Below, piece after piece: positions 9,220 to 19,638 of a stretch of 64,000 bases of DNA. Each line of letters starts with the position of its first letter. The first letter of the stretch is position 1. Location of the stretch: the NCBI GenBank assembly GCA_963735955.1, contig CAVTND010000003.1, forward strand, positions 248,001 through 312,000, written 5' to 3'. Source of the DNA: CAVTND01 sp963735955 (GTDB taxonomy: Bacteria; Pseudomonadota; Gammaproteobacteria; Burkholderiales; Burkholderiaceae_F). The notes beneath the pieces are model-generated. The model saw nothing but the letters and a program-made list of their open reading frames with translations, did no database searches and was not told where the DNA came from. A program made the position numbers and the translations under genes.

Positions 9220-10375
9220 TTAGGTGTTCGGATGTTGCTTGCCATCCCAGGTGAAGGGAAACGCCTGCTGCCGACCGAATCCGTTCGGCATGTAGTCGCC
9301 CTTGACGCCGTAGCGTTCAGGCCATTCGCGGTCCGCCTTTACCGCAGTGCCAAACAGGTGATCAAGAAACGCAAAGTGCGCGGCATAGTTTCGATCCAGC
9401 GCTTCCTTGTCCTGCGAGTGGTGCCAATGGTGAAAGTTCGGCGTCACCAGCAGGTATGACAGCGGCCCCAGCTTGACGCTGACGTTGGCATGATTGAACA
9501 CGGCCTGGAAGCCGACGATGATGATGTAGACATCGATCACGCCTTTCGAAAAACCGAGCACGTAAATCGGCGCCAGCACCAGGGTGCGTGTGGCCAGCAC
9601 TTCGAGCAGGTGCTGGCGTGATCCGGCCAGCCAGTCCATCGCCTTCGAACTGTGATGCACTGAGTGAAAGCGCCATAGCAGCGGCACCTCGTGGTAGGCG
9701 CGGTGGGTCCAGTACTGCGCCAGGTCCGCGACCAGGATGCATAGCAGCAGTTCGATCACGAACGGCAGGCTTTGCACCGCTGCCTGCAGCTGCGAGCTGA
9801 TCGCCCAGTCAAAGGCGCTATGCAGGAACTGGTTGGTGGCCAGCAGCATGACGCCGATCAGAAGATGGATGACCAGGAAGTAGTGAAAGTCGGTCTGCCA
9901 TTCAGCGCGCAAGACGGGTTGATCGCGCTTCAGTGGAAACAGCTTCTCGATAAACACGAAGATCAGCGTCGAGGCCAGCAGGTCAAGGATGAACCAGTCG
10001 AGCCCGACGTATGGCGTCTGGTCGGGGAAGTCACCGACCGGCACCTTGTGCCCGCCGAGCAGCGCCGTCAGCGCCACCAGCAGAAAGGCCGCGCCCGACA
10101 GCCAGCGCATCCGGTTGAACAGCACATTCGCGAGCGCGAGACCGCCGGCGATCAGCATTGCCGCCAGCATCAGGTTGCGCAGCAGATCGACGTCATAGGC
10201 CTTGCGCAGCTCCGGTGTGGTCAGGTAGGCAGGGAAGTGAAACGCCGAGCACGCCGAGAAGACACAGGCAAGCGAGCACCAGTGCGATGACTCCGGAAAT
10301 CAAGCCGGTACCGGTCCGCATCGCTCCGTGCGATTCGGCGAGCCGGTTAAGTTGTTCAACGGGTTTGGGTGACAT
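9220..10375 (-). CDS. Sterol desaturase / fatty acid hydroxylase-superfamily membrane protein (frameshifted)
   Basis: A membrane di-iron hydroxylase of about 384 residues. The histidine clusters HRAYH, FHSVHHS and HHWHHSQD are the iron ligands of the superfamily. About six hydrophobic segments surround them. The N-terminal part (MSPKPVEQLNRLAESHG, then a membrane segment) lies in a different frame; removing one base near 10238 joins them through AFHFPAYLTTPELRKAYDVD. The long C-terminal frame alone would start at 10170 and lose the first helix. Substrate is unknown; members hydroxylate or desaturate sterols, carotenoids, fatty acids or alkylglycerols. Its position after LPS glycosyltransferases hints at membrane lipid modification. 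Confidence 0.83.
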
Positions 10376-10466
10376 CAGGACCCGCGGCGGACACGATCAG
10401 GCCGGCTTGTCGATGCTCCGACTTCATGCGCCGTCATTGACTTGCATTTCCTTTCGTCGCACCCGG

Positions 10467-12452
10467 CTACTTGAGCACGGTCTCCTGCAGAAAGCGGATC
10501 GTCGCGTAGAAGTTGAAGTCGGCGTTCTCTTTCTTCGCGAATCCGTGGCCCTCGTTGCTGGCCAACAGGTACCACACCGGCGTCCCGTTGCCGCGTGCCG
10601 TTTCGACAATGCTTTCGGCTTCGGTATACGGCACTCGCGGGTCGTTGCGGCCGTGCGCCACGTAAAGCGGCCGCTTGATCTTCGCGGCGTTGTTCACTGG
10701 CGAGACACGGGTCAGGAACTCGCGCATCTTCGGGTCCCGCTCGTCACCGTACTCGACGCGACGCAGGTCGCGCCGGTAACTCTCGGTGCGTTCGAGGAAG
10801 GTCACAAAGTTGGCGATACCGACAATATCGATCGCGCCGGCGATGCGTTCGGGGTAGGTGGTCGCCACGGCGAGGCTCATGTAGCCGCCGTAGCTGCCGC
10901 CGGCGACGACGACGCGCGTCGGGTCGAGCTCAGGTTGCTTGGCGATCCAATCGAGCAGCGCGCCGATGTCGCGGACCGAGTCCTCGCGCTTCATGCCGTT
11001 GTCCAGCGACACGAAGGTCTTGCCATAGCCGGATGAACCGCGCACGTTCGGTTCGATGATCGCGATTCCCAGCTCATTGATGTAGTAGTTCCAGCGACCG
11101 AGGAAGCCGGGACGCGCCTGTCCTTCCGGCCCGCCATGGATCTGGATCATCACCGGACGACGCCCCGTGAACTTTGCGGGCGGGCGCGTAAGGAAACCGG
11201 TGATCTCGCGTCCATCGAAGCTCGTCCACCGGATCGGCTCCTGCGAGCGGAACGCGCTGGCATCCAGACCCTCGACTTTCGATTCGGTCCAGCGCACGAC
11301 GGCATTGGACGCACGATCCAGGACGTACACGTCACCCGGGCTCTGTGCCGAATTGAGTACAAACGCGAGGGCTCCGCCGTCGTCGTGCCAGACGACGCCG
11401 CTGACAGTGCCGATCGGTACCTGCGGCCTCGAAAGTTCACGGCGCGTGTCGGCGTCGAAGAGCCGCAACACACCCACACCTGCTTCATTGGTAACCATCG
11501 CGATCGTGCGACCGTCGGGCGAAAGCGCAAGCTGCTCGACATCCCAATTCGACGGCCCGAAGTACTCAAGTCGGCCGGTCTCGAGGTCGAGAAGCGCGGC
11601 CCGCCGGAACTCCCCGTCGCGGTCCGTCGTCAGGAACAGGCCCTTGCCGTCTCGCGCGAAGTTGACCTCGCTCGAGGCGATCGTTCTGCCCGTGTCAGCG
11701 TCTGTCGCCGGCAGCACCCGACGCCGCTCGCCGGTCGCGACGTCCATCACCCAGATGTAGCTCTCGGTGATCGACTTGAATTCAGCCAGCGCAAGGCGGC
11801 GGTCGTCGAACGAGAACGAGTATTCGAACCAACCGGTGCCGGGCAGCGTAGCGATCTTCACGGCATTGGCTGGCGCAAGCGGATCGAGCAGCGTCAGGTC
11901 GACACTCGGGTTTTCGCGTCGGCCGGTTGTGCTGTCGACATCGGTCGACGTGATAAGCATGCGGTCGCGGGCCCGTGTAGTCGTCGCCAGATAGTTGGCG
12001 CGGGCCGGATTGGTAAGCAGCACCGGTTCCTTGGCGCGAGGATCGAGCCGGTAGACCTGTCCCTGCTCGTTGCCGCCCGCGTCGCGGGCGAATACCAGGA
12101 CGTCGGGCTTCGCCGGCCACCACGTCCCGTAGCGGACCGGCTCGGTGTAGTCGGTGATCTGCGCGAGCGTGCCGAGCGGCGACCTCACGTCGAAGAGCTG
12201 GGCAGTGTTCTTCGCTCGCGTCGCGACGATGAGTTCACGCCTGGTCGGGTGCCAAGACGCGAGCGAACGCGGCCGGAATTCCGTGTACAACGCGACCTCC
12301 TCGGCGAGCGCTGCCGGGATCGGCGGGATACCCTCAACCTTGAGGTTCGCGTTCGGCACGACGATGTTCTGCGCGAGCGCGAGGGAAGTGGCACCAGCGG
12401 CAAGGCCGACGACAAAGACACGGGCGGTCAGGAGAAGTGCGGTTCGGATCAT
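10467..12452 (-). CDS. S9-family prolyl oligopeptidase-like secreted peptidase
   Basis: This 661-residue serine peptidase begins with a signal peptide (hydrophobic about 5-26, ending ALAQ). A beta-propeller of TolB/WD40-like repeats (about 45-400) precedes an alpha/beta-hydrolase domain. The catalytic triad is visible as S520 in GGSYGGYM, D604 in HGRNDPRVP and H636 in NEGHGF. The family (dipeptidyl aminopeptidases/acylaminoacyl peptidases) cleaves short peptides. The signal peptide predicts a periplasmic or envelope location. The frame is intact. It runs in the same direction as the flanking genes but is about 90-150 bases from each, so it may be monocistronic. Confidence 0.9.
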   Translation of the reverse strand: MIRTALLLTARVFVVGLAAGATSLALAQNIVVPNANLKVEGIPPIPAALAEEVALYTEFRPRSLASWHPTRRELIVATRAKNTAQLFDVRSPLGTLAQITDYTEPVRYGTWWPAKPDVLVFARDAGGNEQGQVYRLDPRAKEPVLLTNPARANYLATTTRARDRMLITSTDVDSTTGRRENPSVDLTLLDPLAPANAVKIATLPGTGWFEYSFSFDDRRLALAEFKSITESYIWVMDVATGERRRVLPATDADTGRTIASSEVNFARDGKGLFLTTDRDGEFRRAALLDLETGRLEYFGPSNWDVEQLALSPDGRTIAMVTNEAGVGVLRLFDADTRRELSRPQVPIGTVSGVVWHDDGGALAFVLNSAQSPGDVYVLDRASNAVVRWTESKVEGLDASAFRSQEPIRWTSFDGREITGFLTRPPAKFTGRRPVMIQIHGGPEGQARPGFLGRWNYYINELGIAIIEPNVRGSSGYGKTFVSLDNGMKREDSVRDIGALLDWIAKQPELDPTRVVVAGGSYGGYMSLAVATTYPERIAGAIDIVGIANFVTFLERTESYRRDLRRVEYGDERDPKMREFLTRVSPVNNAAKIKRPLYVAHGRNDPRVPYTEAESIVETARGNGTPVWYLLASNEGHGFAKKENADFNFYATIRFLQETVLK

Positions 12453-12600
12453 CGCAGGAGACGCAGACCGGCCATGAGGCCAACGCTGCTGGCTTGACAG
12501 GGTCCGCGATTGTATCGACGCACTCCGGCGGCTGTTCCGGTCGATCGCATCGCCTTTCGAATCACCCCTGCAAGCGGACTCGCGGGCGCAGAAATGATGA

Positions 12601-14007
12601 TCAGGACTTCGCAGGGCGGGACCGCATCAGGCCGGCGAGGTAGCCGGCGGCGCGCGCGGGCTGCAGCAGCAGGCTGTATCCGAACATGTAGACGAGCAGG
12701 CCGCCGACATTGCGCCGGATCTTCAGTCCGTGAGTCGTGGAACATCGAGCGCATCACGAAGAAAATCGCGATGTTCAGCAGCAGAACGGCGGGCAGCAGG
12801 GTCAGCGCCATCGGTCCCATCAGCAGGTGACTGCTGTACGCGACGGACAGAATCACGCCCGGGACGAAGCCCAGCGTGAAGGCGAGGTCGGTCCATGGAA
12901 ACAGGAGGTGCCAGATCACGAACAGCATGGACGTGCGCCGCTTGACCAGTTCGCTCGGCAACTCGCGCAGCGCGCGCAGCGTCACTCGGGCATGGCGCAT
13001 GCGCTGCCGGACAAAGCGACTTCACGTCCGCGGGCACGATGATGAAGCAGCAGGCATCCTCGGCGAAGCCGACGCGCCAGCCTCGCTGCATCATGTCCCA
13101 TGTCAGCAGGACGTCTTCCGCGACGTCGGAACGCCAGCCACCGACTTCCTTCAGCGCCGCGCGGTCGTAGATCGTGAACGCCGCTTCGGCGACGACCGTT
13201 CCCTGGTACTGCGACTGCATCCGCTTCATCGACGCCAGTCCGTGGAAGTAATCCCACTCCTGGGCGCGGGTTAGCCAGTTTTCGCGCGAGTTGCGTACCA
13301 GCACGCAGCCGGAGATCGCTCGCACGTCGGGTTCGGCGGCGACGTAGCGCTCGACCATGCTCCACAGCGCGTCGCCGAACAGGATGGCGTCGGCGTCGAG
13401 CGTGACGATCAGGTCGTGCTGTGCCGACTCGAGCGCGCGGTTCAGCGCCGCCGCCTTGCCGCGGTTGCGGGTCTGGCGCAGCACCTTGATCCACCGGTAG
13501 CCCATGCTCGCGCACGATCTGCGCGGTGCGATCGGTCGAGGCGTCATCGATCAGGATGACTTCGAACGGCCCCGGATACTCCTGGCGGCGAATGCTTTCA
13601 ATGGTCTCGGCAATCGACTGCGCCTGGTCGCGCACATACATCAACACCGACAGCGCCGGATAGCGGGCCAGCGTGCGACGCGGCGGATGTCGGTCCAGGA
13701 GCAGACTCGCGACGATGAACATGTTCATCGCGGCTGGCACCAGTGCCAGGCCGCCGATAAAGAAGATCGCCGCGACCAGCCCGACCGAATCGGCCAAGGC
13801 GTTGAACCAGAAGGACGATGCCCAGACAGTAAACGCGAACCACAGTGTCGTGACCGCACTGACGGTGATCAGCCGCAGCCGCTGCGAGGGCTCGGCGTGG
13901 CGCAGCCGCGGCAGGTCGATCAGCGGTGCGCGTACGCGCGCATCTGCAGCAGGGGCATCGGCCGCCGGCGACTCGGACTTCGAAGAACGGGGTGCTGAGC
14001 TCGACAT
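12601..14007 (-). CDS. Membrane GT2 polysaccharide synthase-like glycosyltransferase (three frameshifts)
   Basis: The coding signal passes through three frames that join into about 467 residues after removing single bases near 13502, 13016 and 12727. Order of elements: a cytosolic N-terminus rich in Ser/Ala, two membrane helices (about 50-95), a GT2 domain (LSVLMYVRDQAQSIAETIE, then VTLDADAILFGD as DxD, then DVAEDVLLTWDMMQRGWRVG with the ED base and a QRGWR motif), and C-terminal helices. This matches processive synthases such as PgaC/hyaluronan-synthase relatives. The product polymer is unknown. All three breaks are one-base insertions with the conserved sequence continuing, so a consensus error is the simplest explanation. 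Confidence 0.83.
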
Positions 14008-14254
14008 CCCGTCTTTCTACCGTTGCCAGCCGAGGGCGCAGACGCCGAAAAGCGGCGAGGAATGAGTCGACTACAGGCGATGGGAGGGTCGCGGGTCGGT
14101 CGCGCAGCATGTCGGCGCCGGCGGACCGGATTAGGCCGTTTGGCCGCCCGGCGTCGATTACCGCCGCGCATTCGGGTTTCCGAGCGTCTCCACCGGTCCA
14201 CGGGCATCTGTCGCACCGGCCTTGCCGACCACACTGTCGGCAGGGCTTCGTCGA

Positions 14255-15937
14255 TCAATCGCCGCAGCCGGCAAGGCGTCGACCGCCGCGTGCGCAAAGA
14301 TCCCGATCAAACCAGATCTCATAGGTGTCGATCTTCGGATTGGCATTGCGCAGAGTTTGTACGGCTACCACCTCGCCATCTGCCTCGCCAGCAACCTTGG
14401 CCAGCCAGCGCGCAAAGCCGCGATCGCTCCTGCCCTGCACTCGAACTGCTGAGCGCGACGGCGCGCGCTCGGCACTGAGTTCGATGGCACCGGTGTCGTA
14501 GCCGGCGGCTCGCAATCGCACCGCAAGTGATTCGGCGATCGGCCGCTGCGACTCGTTGGCGATCTGGATGAAGGCGTGCGGCCGCAGCTTGCCGGCCGCA
14601 TCGAGCAGGGTCTGCACGCGGTCCGCTTGCGCCGATGTCTGCGCGCCGATCGGCCTGGACTGCGCCAGCAGGCGTCTTATCTCGGCGCTGTTTACCGACA
14701 AGGTCCCAGGCAACGCAGACTGCAGAAGCACGAGGGTGTTGATCACGCCCGACTGCGCCGCGGCGGACATGTTGTTGACTCCACCCGCCAACCGCGCCAG
14801 GGCTTCGTCGACCGCAATCGGCACCGCGTCCGACAGCAAGTCGGGCGAAGTAACCAGGGTTGTCGTTGCCGCAATGCGTGCCTCGCCCTCGGCCCCGAAC
14901 ATGCGCTCGACCAGATCTACGACGCGTTTCCGGCTTTCCGGTGCGAGCGGAATCTGCGGCGGGCGGGCAGTCGTTGCAAGCTTTGCGATTGCCGAGGTCG
15001 TTGGCGGCGCTGTCGTCGTCTGAGCCGCCGCCGATTTCTTCGCATCGTCAGGTGCCGGACGCTTGATCTCCTTGTCGATCGAAGGCTCAAGCTTTGGAGG
15101 CTGCAGGCTCGGGCGGCCGCTGGCGACAATGGCACGCTCGAGCGGCGCCGGTTCATTGGCCGGCGCCAGGGCGGCGAGGTTGGTCTTCGCGTCCTCGCGC
15201 TGTCCATCGTCGAGTCCGCTCGAAGTCACCAGTGCAAGCTGGAATGAAGCGCGCGCGAGCTCGCGCTGGCCAAGCTGGGCGTACACGTGGCCGAGGTAGA
15301 AGCGGGTCCTCGCGTGCTCGGGTCGCAGTTCAATCGCGTCGAGATAGAGATTGCGCGCGGCTTCCAGATTCGGTTCGCGCGCAAACTGCTGCTCGAGCCC
15401 CTGCCGGAAAAAACTGTCCGCCTGGTTTGTCTGGTGCCAGCGCCAGCCTCCGTACGCGGCAATTGCGAGCACGAGCGGGCCGACGATCAAGGCAAGCAGG
15501 CGCGGCTTCAGGCGCCAGCGGCGCACCGGCGCCGGCCGCGCGCCCGATTGGCCGAGACGCTGGCGTATTTCGTAGACCAGCTGCTGAAATGCGGCGGCGT
15601 CGACATCGCCATCCCAGTCGAACAGATCGAGCGTATGGATCTGGCCGAAACCCAACGGCAGCGCGACTGCTTCGATGCGCACCGGCAACAGCTTGCCGGC
15701 CTCCAGCGCGCGCGTTGACTCATCGCGCACAAAGCCAGATACCGTGGAGGGTGCCGACCACAGCACCACAACCACGCGGGCATCGTTCAGTTCGCGCGCA
15801 ATGACGGTCGCGAACTCGGTACCGCCGGGAATGTCACGATCCCACCAGACCGAGAAACCAAGCGTTCCGAACGCGCGCGCAAAGTCTTCCGCGGCCGTGC
15901 GGTCTTCGCGCGCATAACTGATGAAAATGTCGCTCAC
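14255..15937 (-). CDS. TIR domain - transmembrane - TPR protein
   Basis: About 560 residues, read from a GTG at 15937 because the TIR domain begins immediately (SDIFISYARED). The TIR domain spans about 1-130; E73 in GFVRDESTRA sits where NAD-cleaving TIR domains carry the catalytic glutamate. One membrane helix follows at about 147-164, then a TPR-like pair (about 175-250), a Pro/Ala/Thr-rich linker, and a C-terminal domain (about 470-545) with an Ile/Ala/Arg pattern loosely like LytR-C domains. This predicts a cytosolic TIR domain and a periplasmic TPR region. It could be an NADase-type sensor or a protein-interaction module. It lies 90 bases downstream of dnaE on the same strand. No toxin-antitoxin partner is visible beside it. 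Confidence 0.8.
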   Translation of the reverse strand: MSDIFISYAREDRTAAEDFARAFGTLGFSVWWDRDIPGGTEFATVIARELNDARVVVVLWSAPSTVSGFVRDESTRALEAGKLLPVRIEAVALPLGFGQIHTLDLFDWDGDVDAAAFQQLVYEIRQRLGQSGARPAPVRRWRLKPRLLALIVGPLVLAIAAYGGWRWHQTNQADSFFRQGLEQQFAREPNLEAARNLYLDAIELRPEHARTRFYLGHVYAQLGQRELARASFQLALVTSSGLDDGQREDAKTNLAALAPANEPAPLERAIVASGRPSLQPPKLEPSIDKEIKRPAPDDAKKSAAAQTTTAPPTTSAIAKLATTARPPQIPLAPESRKRVVDLVERMFGAEGEARIAATTTLVTSPDLLSDAVPIAVDEALARLAGGVNNMSAAAQSGVINTLVLLQSALPGTLSVNSAEIRRLLAQSRPIGAQTSAQADRVQTLLDAAGKLRPHAFIQIANESQRPIAESLAVRLRAAGYDTGAIELSAERAPSRSAVRVQGRSDRGFARWLAKVAGEADGEVVAVQTLRNANPKIDTYEIWFDRDLCARGGRRLAGCGD

Positions 15938-16027
15938 GACGTCTGCGTATGTTGCCCGAAATGTGGCCCGACGATGGCGCGGCGGCAACCACAGACGCCA
16001 TCGCCTTGACGCGCAAGCCGGAGAAAG

Positions 16028-19000
16028 CTAAGCGTAGCTGTAGGCCGCGCCGCGCACACGCGACTGGCCGCGCAGGTCGTCGATCAAACGGTCTTCCGGA
16101 CGCACCTGCCAGTCTTCGGGCAGTGCCACGTCCACCGTGCCAAAACCGTTGCTGTAGCAGACCACGACCCGGCACCCACTTCCCTGCGAAACACGATAGG
16201 GCAGCAGGGTTTCGCGCAAGCGCGCGACATCGCCCGCGCCCTCGAGCTCGATTCGCAGAGCCGCCTGGCCGCGCGCGCGCGCCTCGGCAAGGTCCATCAG
16301 TTCATCGGCCGAGATCGAGAGCCGTTGCGCAAACTCATCGAAGCGGACCTTGCCGACAACGAACAGGAGCTGATCCTCCTTCAGCAGCGCGCGCTTGCGG
16401 TCGTACAGTTCGGAGAAGACCATCAGTTCGAGTTGCGCACTTGCATCATCGAGCACGATCACGCCCATCCGGCCGCGGCGCGTGTTCTGGCTGCGTGCGG
16501 AGACGATCACGCCGGCCAGCTTGATCTGCTCGGCGCGGCCGCTGCCCTGGCGCACGTTTGCCAGCGGCGTCGGCGCCAGCCGTCGTGCCTCGGCGGCCCA
16601 CTCGGTGAACAGGTGTCCCGAGAAGTAGTAGCCAAGTGCGAGTTTCTCGTTGGACAACTGTTCGCGCTGGCTCCATGGCGCAGCCTTTACATACTCGATC
16701 GTGCGCACCGCGTCGCTACCCCCGAACAGACTGGCCTGGCCCGCTGCCGCCGCCGCGTGATCGGCTGCATCGATCGCACGTCCGACGCTCGCGAGCAGGG
16801 TGGCGCGATCGGCATGCAGGCGGTCGAACGCACCTGCGCGCACGAGCGCCTCGACCACGCGCCGGTTGACGAGTTGCTTGTCGACCCGCGCCGTCAGGTC
16901 GTAGAGATCCGTGAAGGGCCCATCGGCCGCACGCGCCGCCAGGATCGCTTCTATCGCGCCCTGGCCGGTGCCCTTGATCGCGCCAAGTCCATAGCGGATC
17001 GACTTCGCATCGACCGGTTCGAACTGCCACTGGCTGGCATTGATGTCCGGCGCCAGGGCCGCAATGCCGATCGACTTGCAGTCTTCGATCAAGTCCCGGA
17101 CCTTGTCGGTGTCACCCATCACGGTTGACAGGTTGGCGGCCATGAAGGCGGCCGGGTAATGGGCCTTGAACCAAGCCGTCTGGTAGGCGACCACGGCGTA
17201 CGCGGCCGAGTGGCTCTTGTTGAACCCGTAGCCAGCGAACTTCTCCATGTGGTTGAACAGGGCCGTGGCGGTACTGGCATCCACCCCCTGTTTCGCCGCG
17301 CCGACCACGAAGATGGAGCGATGGCGCGCCATTTCGTCGGCTTTTTTCTTGCCCATCGCGCGTCGCAGCAGATCGGCTGCGCCGAGCGAGTAGCCGCCAA
17401 CGACCTGCGCGATCCGCATCACCTGCTCCTGGTAGACCATGACTCCATAGGTCTCGGCCAGGATCGGTTCGATCGACGGATGCAGGTACTCGACGCGGCT
17501 TCGGCCCTGCTTGCGCTCGATGAATTCCGGGATCAGATCCATCGGACCTGGCCGATACAGGGCATTCAAGGCAATCAGGTCCTCCAGGCGATCCGGCTTC
17601 GCCCGCTTCAGCAGTTCGCGCATGCCGCGCGATTCAAACTGGAAGATCGCCGTCGTCGCCGCCTGTTTGAAGATGTCGTAAGTCTTCGGATCGTCGAGCG
17701 GCAAGGTGTCCAGCGTCAGGTCGAACGAAGGATCGAGACGCTTCACATACTTCAGCGTCAGCTCCAGAATCGTCAGCGTGGTCAGGCCGAGAAAATCGAA
17801 TTTCACCAGGCCGATCGCTTCGACGTCGTCCTTGTCAAACTGGCTGATGACGGCGTCGGTGCCCTGTGCGCAGTAAAGCGGGCAGAAGTCGGTCAGCCGG
17901 CCCGGTGCGATCAGCACGCCGCCGGCATGCATGCCGACATTCCTGGTCAGCCCTTCCAGTGGTCGGGCGAGTTCGATCAATTCCTGGGTTTCCTCATCCT
18001 GCCGGACCGCCTCGGCAAATGCCGGCTCCTCGCGCAGCGCACGGTCCAGGGTCCAGGGGTCGGCCGGGTTGTGTGGGATCAGCTTCGACAGCTGGTCGCA
18101 CTTGGTGAACGGTAGATCAAGTACGCGGCCGGCATCGCGCACCACGGCCTTGGCACCGAGCGTGCCAAACGTCGCAATTTGCGAGACTGCGTCAGCGCCG
18201 TACTTGCGCTTCACGTAGTCAATCACGCGGTCGCGATTGTCCTGGCAGAAATCGATGTCGAAGTCCGGCATCGACACGCGTTCTGGATTCAGGAACCGCT
18301 CGAACAGCAGTCCATAGCGCAGCGGATCGAGATCGGTGATGCCAAGCGAATAGGCGACCAGGGATCCCGCACCCGAGCCGCGGCCCGGCCCGACGGGTAT
18401 GCCGTTGCCCTTGGCCCAGTTGATGAAGTCCGCAACGATCAGGAAGTAGCCCGAGAAGCCCATCTTGGCGATGGTCTTGAGTTCCAGATCAAGGCGCAGT
18501 TCATACTCCTCGCGCCTTGCCTTCTTCCGCTCTTCGTCCGGATACAGAACCGCGAGGCGTCGCTCAAGTCCCGCAAACGACAGCTCGCGGCAAAAGTCGT
18601 CAAGTGAGACCCCGGCCGGCGTAGGAAACGGCGGCAGGCGCGCTTTGCCGAGTTCGAATTCAAGATTGCAGCGACGCGCGATTTCAACCGAATTGGCCAA
18701 CGCAACCGGCAAATCGGCGAACAACGCCGTCATCTCGACCTGACTCTTGAAGTACTGCTCAGGCGTAAAGCGCTTGGGACGGCGCGGATCGGCGAGCGTG
18801 TAGCCCTCCGCGATGCAGACGCGCGCTTCGTGTGCGCGAAATTCGCCGCGAGTCAGGAACTGGATCGGATGCGTGGCCACCACCGGCAGGCCGAGTCGCA
18901 CTGCAATCACCAGTGCCGCCCGGACCTGTGCCGCGTCGCGCGCATCGCCCGTGCGCTGCAGCTCGAGATAGAAGCGTCCGCCGAACAGCGACTCGAGTCG

Positions 19001-19480
19001 CTGTGCTGCCAGCAGGGCTGCCTCGAGCTTGCCCGCCGCCAGCAGCGCACCGACTTCACCGTGGCGGCCGGCCGACAGCGCAATCAAGCCCTGCGCCAGT
19101 TTTCCGGCGTCGGCTTCAAGCCAGGAAATGCGAACTTCCGCGCGATTCCTATGCTGGTTCTCGAGATAGGCGCGCGTCAGCAGCGTGCACAGATTGAGGT
19201 AGCCAGCGCGATTCTGAACAAGCAGCAGCAGGCGATGCGGGCTGTCGCGGTCGGCGTCATTGCTGATTGCCAGGTCGGCACCAATGATCGGCTTCAGGCC
19301 ACGCTTGCGCGCAGCGGCATAGAAGCGCACGGCGCCGAACAGATTTGCGCTGTCGGTCAGCGCAAGCGCACCCTGACCATCTGCCACTGCCTGGTTCACA
19401 GCGTCATCGATGCGGACGGTGCCGTCGACAACCGAGAACTCCGAATGCAGGCGGAGATGGACAAACTGGGTGCTGCTCAT
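16028..19480 (-). CDS. dnaE: DNA polymerase III alpha subunit
   Basis: This intact 1150-residue replicative polymerase begins MSSTQFVHLRLHSEFSVVDG, the start of the PHP domain (about 1-210). The palm contains GRGSGAGSLVAYSLG and the catalytic aspartates in PDFDIDFCQDNRD. Further on are the helix-hairpin-helix region and an OB-fold (about 960-1080, RRGRMGVIVLDD). Length is typical of proteobacterial DnaE (about 1150-1170). It synthesises DNA as the core of the chromosomal replicase. This chromosomal housekeeping gene anchors the window to the chromosome rather than a plasmid. A TIR-domain gene lies on each side. Confidence 0.97.
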   Translation of the reverse strand: MSSTQFVHLRLHSEFSVVDGTVRIDDAVNQAVADGQGALALTDSANLFGAVRFYAAARKRGLKPIIGADLAISNDADRDSPHRLLLLVQNRAGYLNLCTLLTRAYLENQHRNRAEVRISWLEADAGKLAQGLIALSAGRHGEVGALLAAGKLEAALLAAQRLESLFGGRFYLELQRTGDARDAAQVRAALVIAVRLGLPVVATHPIQFLTRGEFRAHEARVCIAEGYTLADPRRPKRFTPEQYFKSQVEMTALFADLPVALANSVEIARRCNLEFELGKARLPPFPTPAGVSLDDFCRELSFAGLERRLAVLYPDEERKKARREEYELRLDLELKTIAKMGFSGYFLIVADFINWAKGNGIPVGPGRGSGAGSLVAYSLGITDLDPLRYGLLFERFLNPERVSMPDFDIDFCQDNRDRVIDYVKRKYGADAVSQIATFGTLGAKAVVRDAGRVLDLPFTKCDQLSKLIPHNPADPWTLDRALREEPAFAEAVRQDEETQELIELARPLEGLTRNVGMHAGGVLIAPGRLTDFCPLYCAQGTDAVISQFDKDDVEAIGLVKFDFLGLTTLTILELTLKYVKRLDPSFDLTLDTLPLDDPKTYDIFKQAATTAIFQFESRGMRELLKRAKPDRLEDLIALNALYRPGPMDLIPEFIERKQGRSRVEYLHPSIEPILAETYGVMVYQEQVMRIAQVVGGYSLGAADLLRRAMGKKKADEMARHRSIFVVGAAKQGVDASTATALFNHMEKFAGYGFNKSHSAAYAVVAYQTAWFKAHYPAAFMAANLSTVMGDTDKVRDLIEDCKSIGIAALAPDINASQWQFEPVDAKSIRYGLGAIKGTGQGAIEAILAARAADGPFTDLYDLTARVDKQLVNRRVVEALVRAGAFDRLHADRATLLASVGRAIDAADHAAAAAGQASLFGGSDAVRTIEYVKAAPWSQREQLSNEKLALGYYFSGHLFTEWAAEARRLAPTPLANVRQGSGRAEQIKLAGVIVSARSQNTRRGRMGVIVLDDASAQLELMVFSELYDRKRALLKEDQLLFVVGKVRFDEFAQRLSISADELMDLAEARARGQAALRIELEGAGDVARLRETLLPYRVSQGSGCRVVVCYSNGFGTVDVALPEDWQVRPEDRLIDDLRGQSRVRGAAYSYA

Positions 19481-19638
19481 TGCAGTGATTTTGCCACTCG
19501 CGCGATGCCATCTGTGTGGATAACCAGGCCGGCAAGCGTTTCGATTGAAGAGATTGACGGCTTCTGGCCAACCGACCCAGGGTTTCGCCCGTTTCTAGGA
19601 GCAGCTATCGTTGCAGCACTCAACCAGGGAGACCCGGG

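Noticed and set aside
14008..14254. Possible small gene between the GT2 synthase and the TIR-TPR gene
   Set aside because: Short open frames here have no ribosome site and non-protein-like composition.
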